DNA of 64,000 bases from Cyanophora paradoxa (Eukaryota; Glaucocystophyceae; Cyanophorales; Cyanophoraceae), in assembly GCA_004431415.1 (NCBI GenBank), contig QPMI01000408.1:558001-622000 (forward strand), written 5' to 3'. Shown in pieces: positions 38,259 to 52,227 of this stretch. The notes under the pieces are model-generated. The model made no database searches and was not told the origin of the DNA. It saw only the letters and a list, made by a program, of their open reading frames with translations. Made by a program: the position numbers and the translations under genes. How positions within the stretch are numbered: the stretch's first letter is position 1; the number at the start of each line of letters is the position of its first letter.

Positions 38259-41200
38259 ATGGAGAAGAACTGCACGGTGCTCGTGCATTACGACCGCTCG
38301 CAGCCTGTCAGCCAGAATGAGGTCCGAAAGGCGCTGGAAGAGGGTGCGCCGACCCCGCACGGCCTGCTCGGGCTGTGCTTCCAGCGAACCGATGCCCGTA
38401 CGCAGGCTCGCCCGCAACGAAGATCGCAACGCTGAAGAAGGTTATTCTGCTGACTCTGAACGGCGAGAGCTTTCCGAATCTGCTCGTGCCCATCATCCGC
38501 TTCGTTGTCACTGTGAATGACAACACGCTCAAGAAACTCATCCTCCTGTACCTCGAAATCGTCGAGAAGACGACGCCGGACGGCAAGCTCCTCCCGGAGT
38601 TCATCCTTGTCTGGTGCGGCCGCCGCCGAATCCCCGATACGGCCTCCGCCGCTGACACGCGCATCTCATCAGCAACGCCATTCGCAACGACCTCAACCAC
38701 CCCAATGAGTTCATTCGTGGCTGCACGTTGCGGTTCCTCTGCAAGATCAAGGAGCAGGAACTGCTGGAGCCCCTGGTTCCGTCCATTAGGAACAACATTG
38801 AGCACAGGCACTCTTTTGTGCGACGGAACGCTGTGCTCGCGATTTCGACCGTGTACCGCCTCCACGAGCACCTCATCCCCGATGGCCCGGATCTGATTGA
38901 TAAGTTCTTGCGTGGGGTGCTTCCTCTCTTTTTATATGAAACTCGCGAACTTTGAAATCGAGTCCATTTTTCTCGCAGGAATCGGACGCTTCGGCCAAGC
39001 GCAACGCCCTGCTTATGCTGATGAACTCTGCTCAAGATAAGGCAGTCGATTATCTTGCTGGTGTCTTGGACCAAGTCAACGGATTCGGCGACATCTTGCA
39101 GCTCGTTGTGGTTGAAGTCATCCGTCGTGTGTGCCGTGCTAATCCTGTCGAAAAGGCACGACGTGTTGCTCATTTCTACTGCTTCTGTGATATTTCGTAA
39201 TTAATTTGCAATCTGCAGTTCAAGTACATTAAGTGCATCTTCAACCTCATCAATTCTCAATCAGCTGCTGTCGCCTACGAGTGCGCCAACACCCTGGTCG
39301 CCCTCTCCTCGTCCTCAACCGCCATTCGTGCGGCAGCACAGGCTCGCTATTTTATAATCCTTGTCTTCTTCTCTGTTCTTTTTTCTGATTCGGCGACGCA
39401 ATCACAGTCTTACTGCCAACTCCTTGCAAACGTATGCCAGCTGTTAATCTCTAATCGTTCAACCCTGCTTACGAGCCATGGTTGGCTCCGCAGGAGAGTG
39501 ACAACAATGTCAAGCTGATTGTGCTGGATCGGCTGCTTCTGCTCAAGAACCAGCACACCAGCGTTCTGCAGGAGCTCTTGATGGACGTTCTCCGTGCCTT
39601 GTCAAGGTCCTCTCTCTTGCTGTCGCATTGCTGTAGGCCTAAAGTTGACCACTACGTAGCCCCAACATGGATATCCGGCGCAAGACACTTGATATCGCTC
39701 TGGATCTCATCAGCCCTCGGAACATTGAGGAGGTTGTGCTATTCCTGAAGAAGGAGGTTTTGAAGACGCAGACAAGCAAGGACGTGCGTGTTCCACATCT
39801 AGCCGATATGGTTGTTCGCTTATTCTTCTCCCTTCATGTCTCTTTTTAGGGCTCTGGCGAGTACAGGCAGCTTCTCATCAGTGCCATTCACGCCTGCGCC
39901 ATTAAGTTCCCGGATGTCGCCTCAAATGTCGTTCACCTGCTGATGGACTTCCTCGGAGACTCAAATGCCGCGTCGGCAGTCGATGTAATTTTCTTCGTGA
40001 GGTTCGAATCACTCTTCAGTCATGTGTGGTACCTCTTCTGAGCCGTCTATGACAGGGAAATCGTGGAGTCTTACCCCAAGCTGCGCGAGAGTGTCATCCC
40101 GCGCCTTCTGGAGTGCTTCTCCCAGATCAAGTCCTCTCGCGTGCGACACCCCCTCTTAAGCTCGTTGAAGTTGACGAACTGATCAAAGTCCCCGAACACC
40201 AGGTGTACCGCTGCTCCCTCTGGATTCTTGGAGAGCACAGCCAGAGCGTACAGGAGGTCAACTCATCTTTGAACACAATCAAGACAGCAATAGGAGAGCT
40301 CCCTCTCCTTCCTCTCGAGAAGGTTTATGGACCACACTCGTCCTGCTTGCTGCTTGCACACTCGTAGTGGCTGACTTCGGGGCTCTTTTGTTTCGCAGAA
40401 ATCTAGTGAGAGCACTGTACCTGCAGGGTCTCCTGTCCCTACTCCACCTGTTGCTCGGAAGAATGTTGTGCTTGCAGACGGCACGTATGCGACACAGAGT
40501 GCAGCGACGTCTGACAACGCTGTTGTTCCTGCCGACAGCCTCCTTCCTGACTCCTCTATTCCCAACCTCCGCGGTGTGCTTTTGCATGTTTCTGATAGTA
40601 ATGGATATGCTCAATGTAGCCCGCTCGTAGCTCTCCTCCTCTCTGGGGACTTCTTCCTGGCATCCGTTGTTTGCTCGACCATGACCAAGCTCATCTTGCG
40701 TGCTCAAGCTCTATCAGCCGATGCTGTCTCGCTCAACACGCACACCTCTGATGTAAAGACGCTTCTAATCCTCTCCTCGCAAACTCTCCTCCTGATGTTT
40801 TCTGCAGGCTCTGCTTATCATGTGTGCTGTCCTCCGGCTGGGTCGTTCCAGCTTTGCCCCACACGCCATCGATCCGGACTCGCACGAGAGGATTGTTGCT
40901 TGCATGCGGGTGCTTCTTGAGCCTACAGATTTTGCGAAGTGATTTCTTTGCTGGTGTAAAGCCTCCTTAGCGAACCATCTCACATCCGGGCTGTGCAGGG
41001 AAGTTTACCTCAAGAAGTGCCGTGAGTCGTTCATGGTCATGATGGAGGAGAAGAAGAACAAGACTCCAGATGATGCCCGTGCCAAGCAGAAGAAGCAGGA
41101 ACAGCAGGCAGACGACCTCATCCTGATTCGGCAACTCCGCAGCAGGAAGAATGCAGGTGCAGAGGGTGAAGATGACGGTTCGTTTTGGGTGCTCACTCTT

Positions 41201-42331
41201 GCATGCCTCCATTGGTGTCGAGTGCGAGTCCACAGGTCTCGATACCGGTGACCTTGAGAAGGCGACTGGCTCGAATGAAAGGAGTGAGGATGCGAACCGT
41301 AAGCTCAATCGGGTCATGCAGTTGACAGGCTTCAGTGATCCTGTGTATGCTGAGGCATATGTCACGGTTCACCAGTACGACATTGTCCTTGGTACTGCAC
41401 GAGTGCTGTGTTTTCCTTTTACGTCCACCAATGCTGTGATGCAGATGTGCTGGTCGTGAACCAGACTCCAGAGACGCTGCAGAACCTGTGCCTGGAGTTG
41501 GCAACGATGGGAGATTTGAAGCTTTGCGAGCGGCCCCAGAATTACACGATCGGCCCCCTTGACAGCAAGCAGATCAAGGTATTCTGTGTGTCCATGTGTT
41601 CTACGCTTCGGCACTTATCATGTGGCAGGCTAACATCAAGGTCAGCTCCACAGAGACAGGTGTCATATTCGGTGAGTAGAAGTTTGTGTTTCCCACGGGC
41701 TTTTCACTGAGCTTGCTTTTCTCTCAGGCAATATTGTGTACGATGTAGCTGGACAAGGCGGCTCCGACCGGAACTGTGTTGTCCTGAACGACATACACAT
41801 CGACATCATGGATTACATCTCGCCAGCAACCTGCACTGACACAGCTTTCCGCTCTATGTGGGCAGAATTCGAGTGCGTATGGGCTGCTTTTTCCATTCTT
41901 CTGCTGGCATGTGACGGTTTCGTCAGGTGGGAAAACAAGGTAGCAATCAATACGTCAATCACAGATGTGCAGGAGTTCCTGCAGCACATTGTCAAGTCGA
42001 CAAACATGAACTGCCTGACTCCCATCTCGGCTCTGGAGGGCGAGAGCTCTTTCTTGTGCGCACTCTTGATTCGGTTGCTCGTCCTTTGTATTCTAACTGT
42101 GCATCTTTAGGGCCGCAAATCTCTATGCAAAGAGCATCTTCGGGGAGGATGCTCTCGTGAATGTCAGCGTTGAGAAGCAGCAGGATGGCAAGCTGGCTGG
42201 TTACATTCGGATCAGGTGACAGATGCTTGCCTTGCTTAGCATTTTTGGAGCTTATTTTTCAACCCAGGTCCAAGACACAAGGCATTGCGCTGAGCCTTGG
42301 AGACAAGATGACCATGAACCTCCGCAGGTAG
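38259..42331 (+). CDS. COPB1: Coatomer subunit beta (beta-COP)
   Basis: Starts [24 protein letters not shown]-like adaptin repeats follow: [137 protein letters not shown] and [10 protein letters not shown]. The C-terminal appendage reads [53 protein letters not shown] and [18 protein letters not shown] 42329-42331. Full-length beta-COP architecture. The protein is part of the COPI coat that returns Golgi vesicles to the ER. At least fifteen short introns are needed. No missing segment was noticed, though I did not verify every junction. Confidence 0.94.
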
Positions 42332-43717
42332 GGCATGAATTTTATAGCTATAGCTAGCATGATCTACGATGGGCGGGCGACAATAAGAAGGCTACTATTG
42401 AAATCGAAATGGTCTATCGGTTGAATGCAGCCATTGCTCTTTCTAGGCTACGGCACGACCGGACCTGCTACCATCAGCGCTTTGACTGTACCCTTGCTGT
42501 TTGGGACGAGAGAGTAACCTGCAGGGACTGGTGCCCTGATGGAAAAGGTAATCGGAGCCTAGCTAGCTACGAGCTGAGCAGGCACTTTCCGTCCAGGCCC
42601 GTGCAGTAGCAAATCAGGATGCTCCTGCAGGAGGGAGAGAGGCGCCCGTGCGATCAGTACGAGTACGATTACGATTAGGGAGCTAGGCGGCGGGTAGAAA
42701 ATTACGATTACGATTAGGCCCTGAGGGGGCCACCGGGCTACGATTAGCTATAGGCCCCTGAGGGGGCCGCTGGGCTAGGCGGGGAGCAACGATTGTGTAT
42801 CATATATAGTATAGACACAACGCACCCCGCGGCGCCGCCTCCGAGTCCGAGTCCGAAGCTTTAAGACCCTGGGGGGGGGGGGGGGGGGGGGGACAGAATT
42901 AAAAATGCAAGTCCGAGCTATGTATACATGTGTGGGATGTACACTGTGGCCGCCGCGTCCACGGGCCCAGCCCACCAGCGAACTGCCAGGCTGGCCGCGG
43001 CCGGGTCCTGGTTGGCCCCCTAAGGAGACTTATGCACCTCCCGGAGTCCCTGTGGACACTGTAGCTAGCTACAGGTACCCTCCGGGATCCGAAGCTCACG
43101 GCAGGTGCAGCATCGAGTCATTCACTAGTTTAAATTTGAATTCCGATCATTTGATCATCCAATCATCATGGCATATGCATTGATCATGAATTTCAAGTTT
43201 TCGGATTTGAGGCGGCTGCAAGGCTTTGTACGGCTGCATCATGATCATTTTATCTTCTAATGTCCTACGGTAATTTCAATCATGAATCAAAGACGTCACT
43301 GAGTCACCGCGTCCAACCTATCTTCCCTTTTCCAACATCTTATCGAAATTGCAATCACTGAGTCAAAGACGTCCAACTGCGGCACGCTGATGTCTTGCAA
43401 ATCACCTGCCATTCACGTCACGGTGTAACCAGTTAAATCCGCCACGATGTTGAAATTATTATGGCATGCAAGCATCACTGCATTCACCCACAGTTCACGT
43501 TTACGTCATGGCGTCACCAGTCAAGTCTTTCAAGACCACGGCGTTGCCATTATTAAAGATGTGTTGCCAGTATGGCATGCAGCACTGCGCTGCAACAGAT
43601 GTCGAACTGCGCTCAAGTGCCCTTGCATGTGAAGTGCTCAAGTTCATGAAGTCAACTTGGCAACAGTAATTCAAATACGTTATGCTTCGCTGCCCAATCG
43701 CCAGGCTCCTTCTCTTT
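42332..43717. other. Spacer between beta-COP and KH genes
   Basis: Convergent 3' ends flank this region. It holds repeat copy E3 (42435-42526), attacgattacgattagg words near 42665 and 42705, two ccctgagggggcc units near 42719 and 42757, a run of about 22 G at 42871-42892, and a repeated tcactgagtca..gacgtccaac word near 43290-43385. No gene supported. Confidence 0.6.
42435..42526 (+). repeat. Intron-like dispersed repeat, copy E3
   Basis: Reads tgctctttctaggctacggc.. to ..taacctgcaggg on the plus strand. It aligns along its whole length with E1 (opposite strand of the window) and with the first 55 or so bases of E2. It begins about 103 nt after the beta-COP stop codon, in the same orientation as that gene, mirroring the position of E1 behind the TPR gene. 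Confidence 0.85.
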
Positions 43718-45570
43718 CTATGAAGCTGTACCTGAAGCATCGGTTGATGCTGCCTGTCCACCAGGAGCAGCCGTCTGACCGCCAGCACTGGCAGCCTGAC
43801 TTGCATACCTGCCGAAAAAAGTTAGCAGATTTTGGTGGACGGGGTTGGAGGTGGGTTCTGCACCAGGCTTGGTACTGTGCATACCTGTGAAGGGTTAGAG
43901 CTCGAAAGAAGAATTGGATGATGGATTGCGCACCACGCTGCATACGCAGCAGGATCTGCCTGTGCGTCCCCCTGAGCACTGGTCTGCCCTGCTGCATGGG
44001 ATCCATCTGCTGTCGATGCAGCTGCAGTGGCCGAGCCACCCGATCCCTGACCATCCGCACTTCCTGCTGAGGCCTGGGTTCCATCTGCGCTCTGCTGCTG
44101 GTAGTAACCTTGTTGGTAGTACGCCTGTAACATAAAACCGTTAGCCGCTGGACGTTACACTGCACACTATTATACATACCGAAGCATCGTATCCGTAACC
44201 CCCGTAGCCCCCAGCCCCGTATCCATAAGCTGCATAGGGATTCGCAGCTGCAGGTGCGCCGTAGCCTGTGGACTGTCCAGGTGGGCGCCGCTGTCGAGAG
44301 AATGTGAGCAAGCAAGAGAGAAAACGACAGAAACACGCCTGTTCTCTCACCTCGCATTTCGCTTTAATGAGCTCCTGGGCGTACGCAATCGCGTCCGGTG
44401 CTCCTTCGATAATGACGGTTCGCAGAGCAGGATCTGGTTCCGATTCTTTCGACATCTGCCACGCCCAATCGTAACACAAACCTCACAAATCGGAACGCAA
44501 TCTCCATAATGCAAAGTGAGAAAAACGAGCCTGTATCCTGCAGTTCGACATCTGTTGCAGCTCTCTGATTGTTGCTCCTCCCTTCCCGATGACAACCCCA
44601 ACCTGATGCGTGCAAAAAGTTGAGCAGGCTGGAAATCCAATCAGCAGAGAAAAAACACGTACCCTGTCTGCGGGCACTTTCATGTGCACCACTTGCCCCA
44701 TGCCGGGTGGCGGGCCATAGTGAGACCCACCACCGCCACCGCCACCGCCACCCCCCATTCGTCGCTGTTGGTGCTGTGGAGATACTTGTCAACAGCAGAT
44801 ACGGCGGTCGTGCTAAAACCAAATCTTTGACCTGCGTGATGATCTCGTGGATGAGCTTTTCCGCCTCAGAGACAGCCTCAGGGTGGCCGCTGACTGTCAC
44901 AATACGCTCCTTGGAGTCGGGATCGGACTCTGTGTCACGGGCAACCTGCACAAGCATCGTTAGATATAAAGGGAGAAAAAAAAGCAAGACGAATTTCCAT
45001 GCCTGGATGCGTGCCCCAGATCGCGACTGAAGTTCGCGAATTGTCTCCCCTCCTTTGCCAATAACGAGACCGACACATGTGTTTGGGACAGGGATTTGCA
45101 CAGTCTTCTCGGAACGATCGACATGGGCACGCATGGAATCAGAGCTGCCGCCAAGCCCGCTGCCTGCTGCGACGAAAGAGCTCGCCAAGCCACCGCCAAC
45201 GAAAGGCTTTGTTCGTGCCAAGGAATCGTTCACGACTGCTTGCAAGGCAATTTTGCACGCATTAACTTGCTGCTCCGTGCCACTGACTGTGATTGGCCGC
45301 TCGGTGGCTCCCGGTCCAACCTGGGACTCGGGTGTGACCTGGATGTGCGCCCCCGTCTGGTCTTGAAGGCTCTTGATGTTCTCCCCTCCTCTGCCGATAA
45401 TGTTGCCAACGACTGAATGAGGTACGTTGGTCATGACGGTTATATATCCTGCACAAAATTAACGAAACGCGAGCATGCTACGAGAAGCACACACGCCAAG
45501 GCCACCCACCATTCATGCTCATCACCTCCTTGAAAGCAAGCTCGCCTTCACGTCCGCCAATCACGTTTGA
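43718..45570 (-). CDS. Three-KH-domain RNA/ssDNA-binding protein (FUBP/PCBP-like)
   Basis: Three KH domains are visible with intact GxxG loops: SVVGNIIGRGGENIKSLQDQ, CVGLVIGKGGETIRELQSRS and VGVVIGKGGATIRELQQMSN. Each is followed by its variable loop and last strand (ERPITVSGTEQQV, ERIVTVSGHPEAV, RTVIIEGAPDAIAYAQELI). A Gly/His linker (MGGGGGGGGGGSHYGPPPG) separates KH2 from KH3. The C-terminus is Gly/Ala/Tyr-rich (YAAYGYGAGGYGGYGYDA), then Tyr/Gln- and Ala-rich, with DPAAYAAW as in FUBP tails, ending GTAS with TAG at 43718-43720. The first exon I trust ends ..GGREGELAFKEVMSMNG; the start codon lies at or above 45.57 kb and was not found. Such proteins bind pyrimidine-rich RNA or single-stranded DNA in gene control and splicing. 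Confidence 0.85.
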
Positions 45571-46512
45571 TGTGGCCGAAGCAAGTCCTGGTGAACGCAA
45601 CCTTAGCTACGGCATACAAAATGCCGCTCGGCACGAAATCTACCTGCAGCGCTCGAGAATCGCACTGCCGCGAGCTGATTGAGCTGGTCTTGCTTCGATC
45701 GCTCGCTCGAAAGGTCATTTTGGTCAGACCGGCTGAATTTCGTCTGCTCTGGCACCGGAGAGGGCGCCTGGCCGGGCGTGAGAGACGGTGAGACATGCCG
45801 CGCAGTCCAGGACGGCAGCGAGCACCTCGTCCCAGCCGCTGCGCCTCTTTTTATCGCCCTCTGAGCGAAGAAGAATGTACATGAGCAGAATGGCAGGCAT
45901 AGATTCGCCCGGAAGCGGGCGGCACCTGCTTGGGACCGGATCTTCGCAGCTGGGGTGGCAGGGACGCATCGCGTGAGCGGACGAGGTCACGCACTCAGAA
46001 ATCGGCTCACCTAGTTGCTGAGCCGCCGCGAGGGCTTTGGGGGGCGCGTGAGGTCGCGCCGGGCGGACGCGGAATGACACGGGGACCGACCTTGGAGGTA
46101 GACGGAGTTCGCGTCCATTCCAGCTGGCGGTACGTCGCCCATCGCGCGCGTACGAGGGAGACGTGTTTCGGCGGTGTGTCGCGGCGCTTAATCCCGACGT
46201 TCCAAGCTTTGGGCCCTGCGCATCACGTATCACGGGCGATCGCGGGGACGTACGGCCTGCGTACGCGCCCTCTTTGGTGTCCCTACCTGACTGCGTACCC
46301 CTGCCTTGGCTTTCTGCCGCTTTCTGACCGCTTTCCAGACCGCTTTCTGCCGCTTTCAGGCCGCCTCCTTTGCCTGCTCGTGAAGGCGTACACATTGCTA
46401 TACGCAGCCCCTGGTGCTGCGGCCCGCCAGCTTCGCCTCCAGCGTCGACGTCAGCTAGATCTGAATGCGGAAAGAAGAAGTGCGCTAACGCTTCTGAGCG
46501 CTGAACGCCGCG
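45571..46512. other. GC-rich divergent intergenic region
   Basis: Between the 5' regions of the KH gene and MUS81. It must contain the remaining 5' exon(s) and promoter of the KH gene. Long open frames on both strands here look like GC-driven artefacts. One repeated element is cgctttct.ccgctttc near 46315-46350. Confidence 0.4.
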
Positions 46513-48791
46513 ATGAACGCGGAGCTTGAAGCGCACCTGAGGCGCAAGGCTGAGGAAGCAGGCGAGGGCTCTACGCTCTGCAAAGCATTGCGCAACGTAC
46601 GCTCGATAATTCTCCAGTTTATCCGATGCCGACACCGGCCCCTCGCAGGCCGCGAAGTCAGTCCGTGCCCATACCGCCCTTATCGGATGCGCGGATGATG
46701 CCAAGGGAATTAAGGGCGTGGGTCCGTACATCTTCAAGGAAATTGTGCGGTTCTTCAGCGAACTCGCACCTGCTGCTGCATCCTCGTCCATTGCACCTGC
46801 AGCAACCGCAACAGCAGCGCCAGACAGCTCCGTACTAGCGACAGCGCCAGCAGTTTTAGCTGGCTCTAGTGCAGCTCCAGCGTCGGCCCCCGTTCCCAAG
46901 AAGAGTCGCGCTCGAAAACGGGATGCAGAAACTACTGCAGAAACGACGGAGCCACTGCCCAAGAGCAGGAGGAGGTGAGTAGAGTATCACCTAGTTCACA
47001 CTCTGTTGATGATTTCCTTCTTCTACCAGTCAGTCTTATATTCCGCGAGTGGGATCCGGCGCCCATGCTATTCTCGTCGCCATGCACGAAGCTGCCTCTG
47101 ATCCTGAGTACAAAGGCTTCCTTCTCAAGGCTGAGCTCATAGAGAAGGCACAGCCGTACTGTGATCAACCTTTTGTCTATGTATGAGGCCCTCTTCGTTA
47201 CCTCTTGCCCCCGTTGAAACCGTTCTATGCTCATCCACACGTGCTCCTGCAGAATGGACCTGCAAGGCCAGACAATATCTCCGAGAGGATAACTGCTTGG
47301 TCAGCAATGAACAAGACCCTCATAAAGAAATCTCTTGTCGTGAGCTTCAGCAAGCCTTCAAAGTATATGCTTACTCCAGATGGAGAGCGTCTTGCAGCCG
47401 AGTGCAGCGTAGGTGATCGAGTTGTATCTTTTCCCTGTCTCCAGTGCCCTGATGATCCTGCAGTGCAGGCAAACCTGCGTACTGCATCTGCTAGAGTCGG
47501 AGCAGATGTGTCCAAGTCAACCCAGAGTTCCTCAGTGCACGTATCCAGCAAGTCCGGAGACGCCTGCATCCAGCACAACAAGAAAGACACAATAATGGAA
47601 TCACAGTGGTCGCACAGTAGTAGTGGGGCTACAGTTGATGTCGATGCCAGCCACCTTCTACAAGGCATTGATCCCACTACGACCATGCTTCTTCTCTTTG
47701 ACGTGAGCCAGGAATTGTCACCCTTCAACTGTTGCGATTGATAAACCAGGTTGTGTTACTCCTCGACCACCGTGAGAGGTTAGAAGGAGACAGGCAAGCC
47801 ATCAGTCAGATGCTCCATGAGATCGACGTGAAGCATGAGATGAGGGAGTTGCGATGTGGTGCGCTTTCTGTAGGTTCTTTTTTAAGCTCATCTCTGACTG
47901 TTCTCCTGCAGGGGATGTTATGTGGATTGCACAGTCGAAGGCAGGCGTCTTTCCTGCAAAAGCAGAGTTCGTGCTAGACGATCTTGCCGAGCGAAAGACA
48001 GTCCAAGATCTTCTGACAAGCATTAAAGACGACAGGTACTTCGAGTCCTATTTTTTTAGGCCGTTACTCATTGGCGTTCAGATATCCCCGCCAAAGGCAC
48101 ATGCTCAAAATGTGCCGTGTGCCCCGAATCCTGTACATCATCGAGGGGGACATCAATTCTGCTGAAGAAGTTGATGCAGCCGAGTCTGCTATCGAGACGA
48201 TGCGTATTTCGGATGGTTTCCTTGTTCATGAGACAGAGAATGTCGCAGTGCGTGTGGAGTTTAGTGTAGGAATTTGAGCTGTGATCTGAGAGGGGGCCCC
48301 AGGCTACGGTTCGACTTTATGCAAGCCTCACGAAGAGCATCCAGGACACACTTCGTCATCAAAAATTGCGTGAGTTCATGTCATCGGGCCCAAGGCTGCA
48401 TGAGCAGCGAATGATGTATCGCGGTGAGTTTTGTCTGAAAGTCTCTCGAGTTTCGCATCCTTCACACTTCTCAGAGTACCAAACGTTCCTGGAGGAGCTG
48501 GATGTCACTACAGTTCAAAGAATTTTCTCCCGACAACTGCGACAGGTCCATGGGTGTGGCTCTAGAAGGTGCAGCTCTTTGGGTCGAAAAGTTTCAAGAA
48601 GCCACATTGAACAATTGCTCAGAGCGGAGTACTTGGCGTCTCTGCACCCCACCTTGGAGTCCCTCCTGAGTTTCTATTCTGGACTCCCTCCCGAGGCTCG
48701 ACCGGGAGCACTGACACAGCTTAAAGCTCCAGGCGCATCGACCCGCTTCCCAGCCTCGCTCAGCAGAGATATCTACGAATGCTTGTGTTGA
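46513..48791 (+). CDS. MUS81: MUS81 structure-specific endonuclease subunit
   Basis: Starts MNAELEAHLRRKAEEAGEGS. The N-terminal HhH region includes KGIKGVGPYIFKEIVRFF; an Ala/Ser linker and a basic patch KKSRARKRDAE follow. The winged-helix-like part reads YIPRVGSGAHAILVAMHEA and AWSAMNKTLIKKSLVV. The nuclease domain has VLLLDHRERLEGDRQAI, VMWIAQSKAGVFPAKAEFVL, the catalytic ERKxxxD motif within LDDLAERKTVQDLLTSIKDD, and ILYIIEGDINSAEEV. A C-terminal HhH region follows (GVALEGAALWVEKF, TLESLLSFYSGLPPEARPG), ending SLSRDIYECLC, TGA 48789-48791. MUS81 with an EME1-type partner cuts 3' flaps, stalled forks and Holliday intermediates. No EME1 is in the window. Confidence 0.92.
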
Positions 48792-49027
48792 CCATTTTAG
48801 CAATCGAGTCTCGGAGAAAAATCCACAGCAACATTCTTTGCCCAATGTGTCGACTCGTATCGCGGAATCAGCATCTTAATTAGCTCAGTTCTCTGATCCC
48901 GCAACGCGACCGATCACTGAAAACCCTTAGTCCCAGCCAAACCCCTACGACCGCAACCGCGCATGGGTATCGACAGAGGGAGTTGCGGATCGGAATTGGG
49001 CACGACGAGATCGAACAAATTCACAGC

Positions 49028-49688
<661 letters not shown>

Positions 49689-50384
49689 CTGCGCGCGTAG
49701 CTGAGCGTCCCGCCGCTGGCTGCACTGCCTGAAGAGACCGGCTGCAGACCTCGATCACGCACTCCCAAATCACCCGATACCCCCCGCGTACTTCGACTCC
49801 CCTGGGGGGAGGGGGAAAAAGCCCGAGCCACAAATTCGATCGCTATCTACTTAGGCTATATCTATGATCTAGCGACTGCATGCGCAGTTATCATAGTATG
49901 TGACTTCATACGCCTAGGTGCCCGCCTCTTAAGCTTGAGCTGCACCTATGCGCATGCATGCTTGCGTGTACCGTAGCTATAGTACTCGTACTCTGGACAA
50001 ACTTCCTACGTATACGTATACGTATACGTATACATCGACGCCCTACGATGCTTGCGACAACGTGGACGTCTACGTCGACGTCCTACGTATACCGTCGCAC
50101 CGGGTACCGTAGTACGTATACGCGTACGGTATCATAGCATACGTGTACTCGAGCTCAGTATACGTATACGTACTTGTGTGACTATCGATATCGTAGTACT
50201 AGCGTGTTTGCCTCACTGAGCTCGATTGCCCGTACTAACAGTTGCAATTGTGATTGCCAACTCTGCCAGGCTGTCATGTCGCGAACCCAACCCAAGCCCA
50301 CAAGCGAACTGGCCGGCCAGGTCTTGTGTGCCCCCCAATTTTTAATTTATATAAGGAGAGTAATGCGCCTCAAGTTCCGAAGTT
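49689..50384. other. Palindrome-rich intergenic DNA
   Basis: No gene supported. It is dominated by self-complementary words: a run of alternating TACGTA/GTATAC at about 50008-50030, then more TACGTATACGT, GTCGAC, GTACGTATAC and CTCGAGCTC words up to about 50175. A G/A-rich tract lies near 49800. Confidence 0.7.
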
Positions 50385-50550
50385 CATGTAGTCAACTTGG
50401 CAACGGTAATTCAAAAACGTTAACGTTATGCTTCGCTGCCCAGTGAAGCTGTACATGTACCTGAAGCATCGGTCGCTGCTAGCGCTGCCTGTCCACCAGG
50501 AGCAGCCATCTGATTGCAATTGCCAGCACTGGCAGCCTGACTTGCATGAG
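50385..50550 (-). pseudogene. Duplicated fragment of the KH gene's last exon and 3' flank
   Basis: It aligns with 43647-43810 on the same strand. Shared words include gtcaacttggcaac.gtaatt, gttatgcttcgctgccca, cctgaagcatcggt, ctgcctgtccaccaggagca and cagcactggcagcctgactt. The coding part corresponds to SQAASAGGQTAAPGGQAAS. It carries several small insertions (for example tgcaattgc inside the exon) and lacks the 20-odd bases with the stop codon. With no other KH exons nearby it is a dead fragment. Confidence 0.8.
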
Positions 50551-50810
50551 TCATTTTCGAAATTAGATCTGGCATGTTATTTAACGTGCACGTACAGCTT
50601 GGAAATGCAGCTCGGGAGGTGCTCACTATCCCTGCACAGACCTTGCATTCAATTACAGAGGTGGCCTCTTCCTCGAGCGCTCAGTTCCAACGTTTATGTT
50701 CTCAATGCCCCAGACTGCAACCGCCGATACTGGTGAATTATTTCACAAGTAATTTTGGACAACAATAGCAAATTATTATGGAGGTCTTCGCGACTGCCCG
50801 TGCCAGACAA

Positions 50811-51723
<913 letters not shown>

Positions 51724-51795
51724 GGCCTTCCGCTGATGGCCCAATACCTCGAACGACCGTACCCCAAAGAAAAAAACAGGAACAGCAGAGCAGCA

Positions 51796-52227
51796 ATGAG
51801 CCTCAGCCAGGTGTCACAGAACGCGATACGGTGCGCGAAGCCGGCGTTCGCTGCGATCGCACCCGACCCTCGACCCGCAGCGCGGTCCCTGAAAAGCTGC
51901 CGCCCGGCACGTCCACTGCGCCGCGTCAATACGGCGGTGGCTTCGTACGCGCCCCGTGCACTTCCTCGCGGAGATCGGCGCATCTGACGATCTGCGCAGG
52001 AGCTTTCCGTCTTCCTGAAGAACGACAACCGCTTCAAGGACTTCAGCGACTACGGCTACCAGGTCGAGAAGACTTTCCACCTGAACGGCGTGCGCGGGGC
52101 TCGAGCGCGCGTCCAGGCGCATCGGTTCACCGGTCCGCAGAACGGGACTTCTCTGTGGATGGCAGCGCGCGAAGTCGGTGGCGAGGAGGGCCTCACTCTG
52201 CACTTCGAACTACGGCAAAAGCTTTGA
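51796..52227 (+). CDS. Small protein, possibly mitochondrial, unrecognised
   Basis: Two exons. MSLSQVSQNAIRCAKPAFAA.. continues as an Arg/Ala/Ser-rich leader to RRVNTA, then a 63-nt GT..AG intron (51937-51999) joins in phase to ELSVFLKNDNRFKDFSDYGY, QVEKTFHLNGVRG.., ending LHFELRQKL with TGA at 52225-52227. About 120 residues. The leader lacks acidic residues and looks like a mitochondrial or plastid targeting peptide. Start codons of this gene and NDUFS8 are only about 70 bases apart and divergent, so a shared promoter is likely. I do not recognise the family. Confidence 0.5.

Noticed and set aside
42660-42720. Telomere-like attacgattacgattagg words
   Set aside because: Only a few irregular units in the interior of a gene-dense window; not a telomeric array.
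45724-46962. 412-codon minus-strand open frame opposite MUS81
   Set aside because: It overlaps the MUS81 N-terminal exons on the other strand and has no recognisable motif; MUS81 is well supported.
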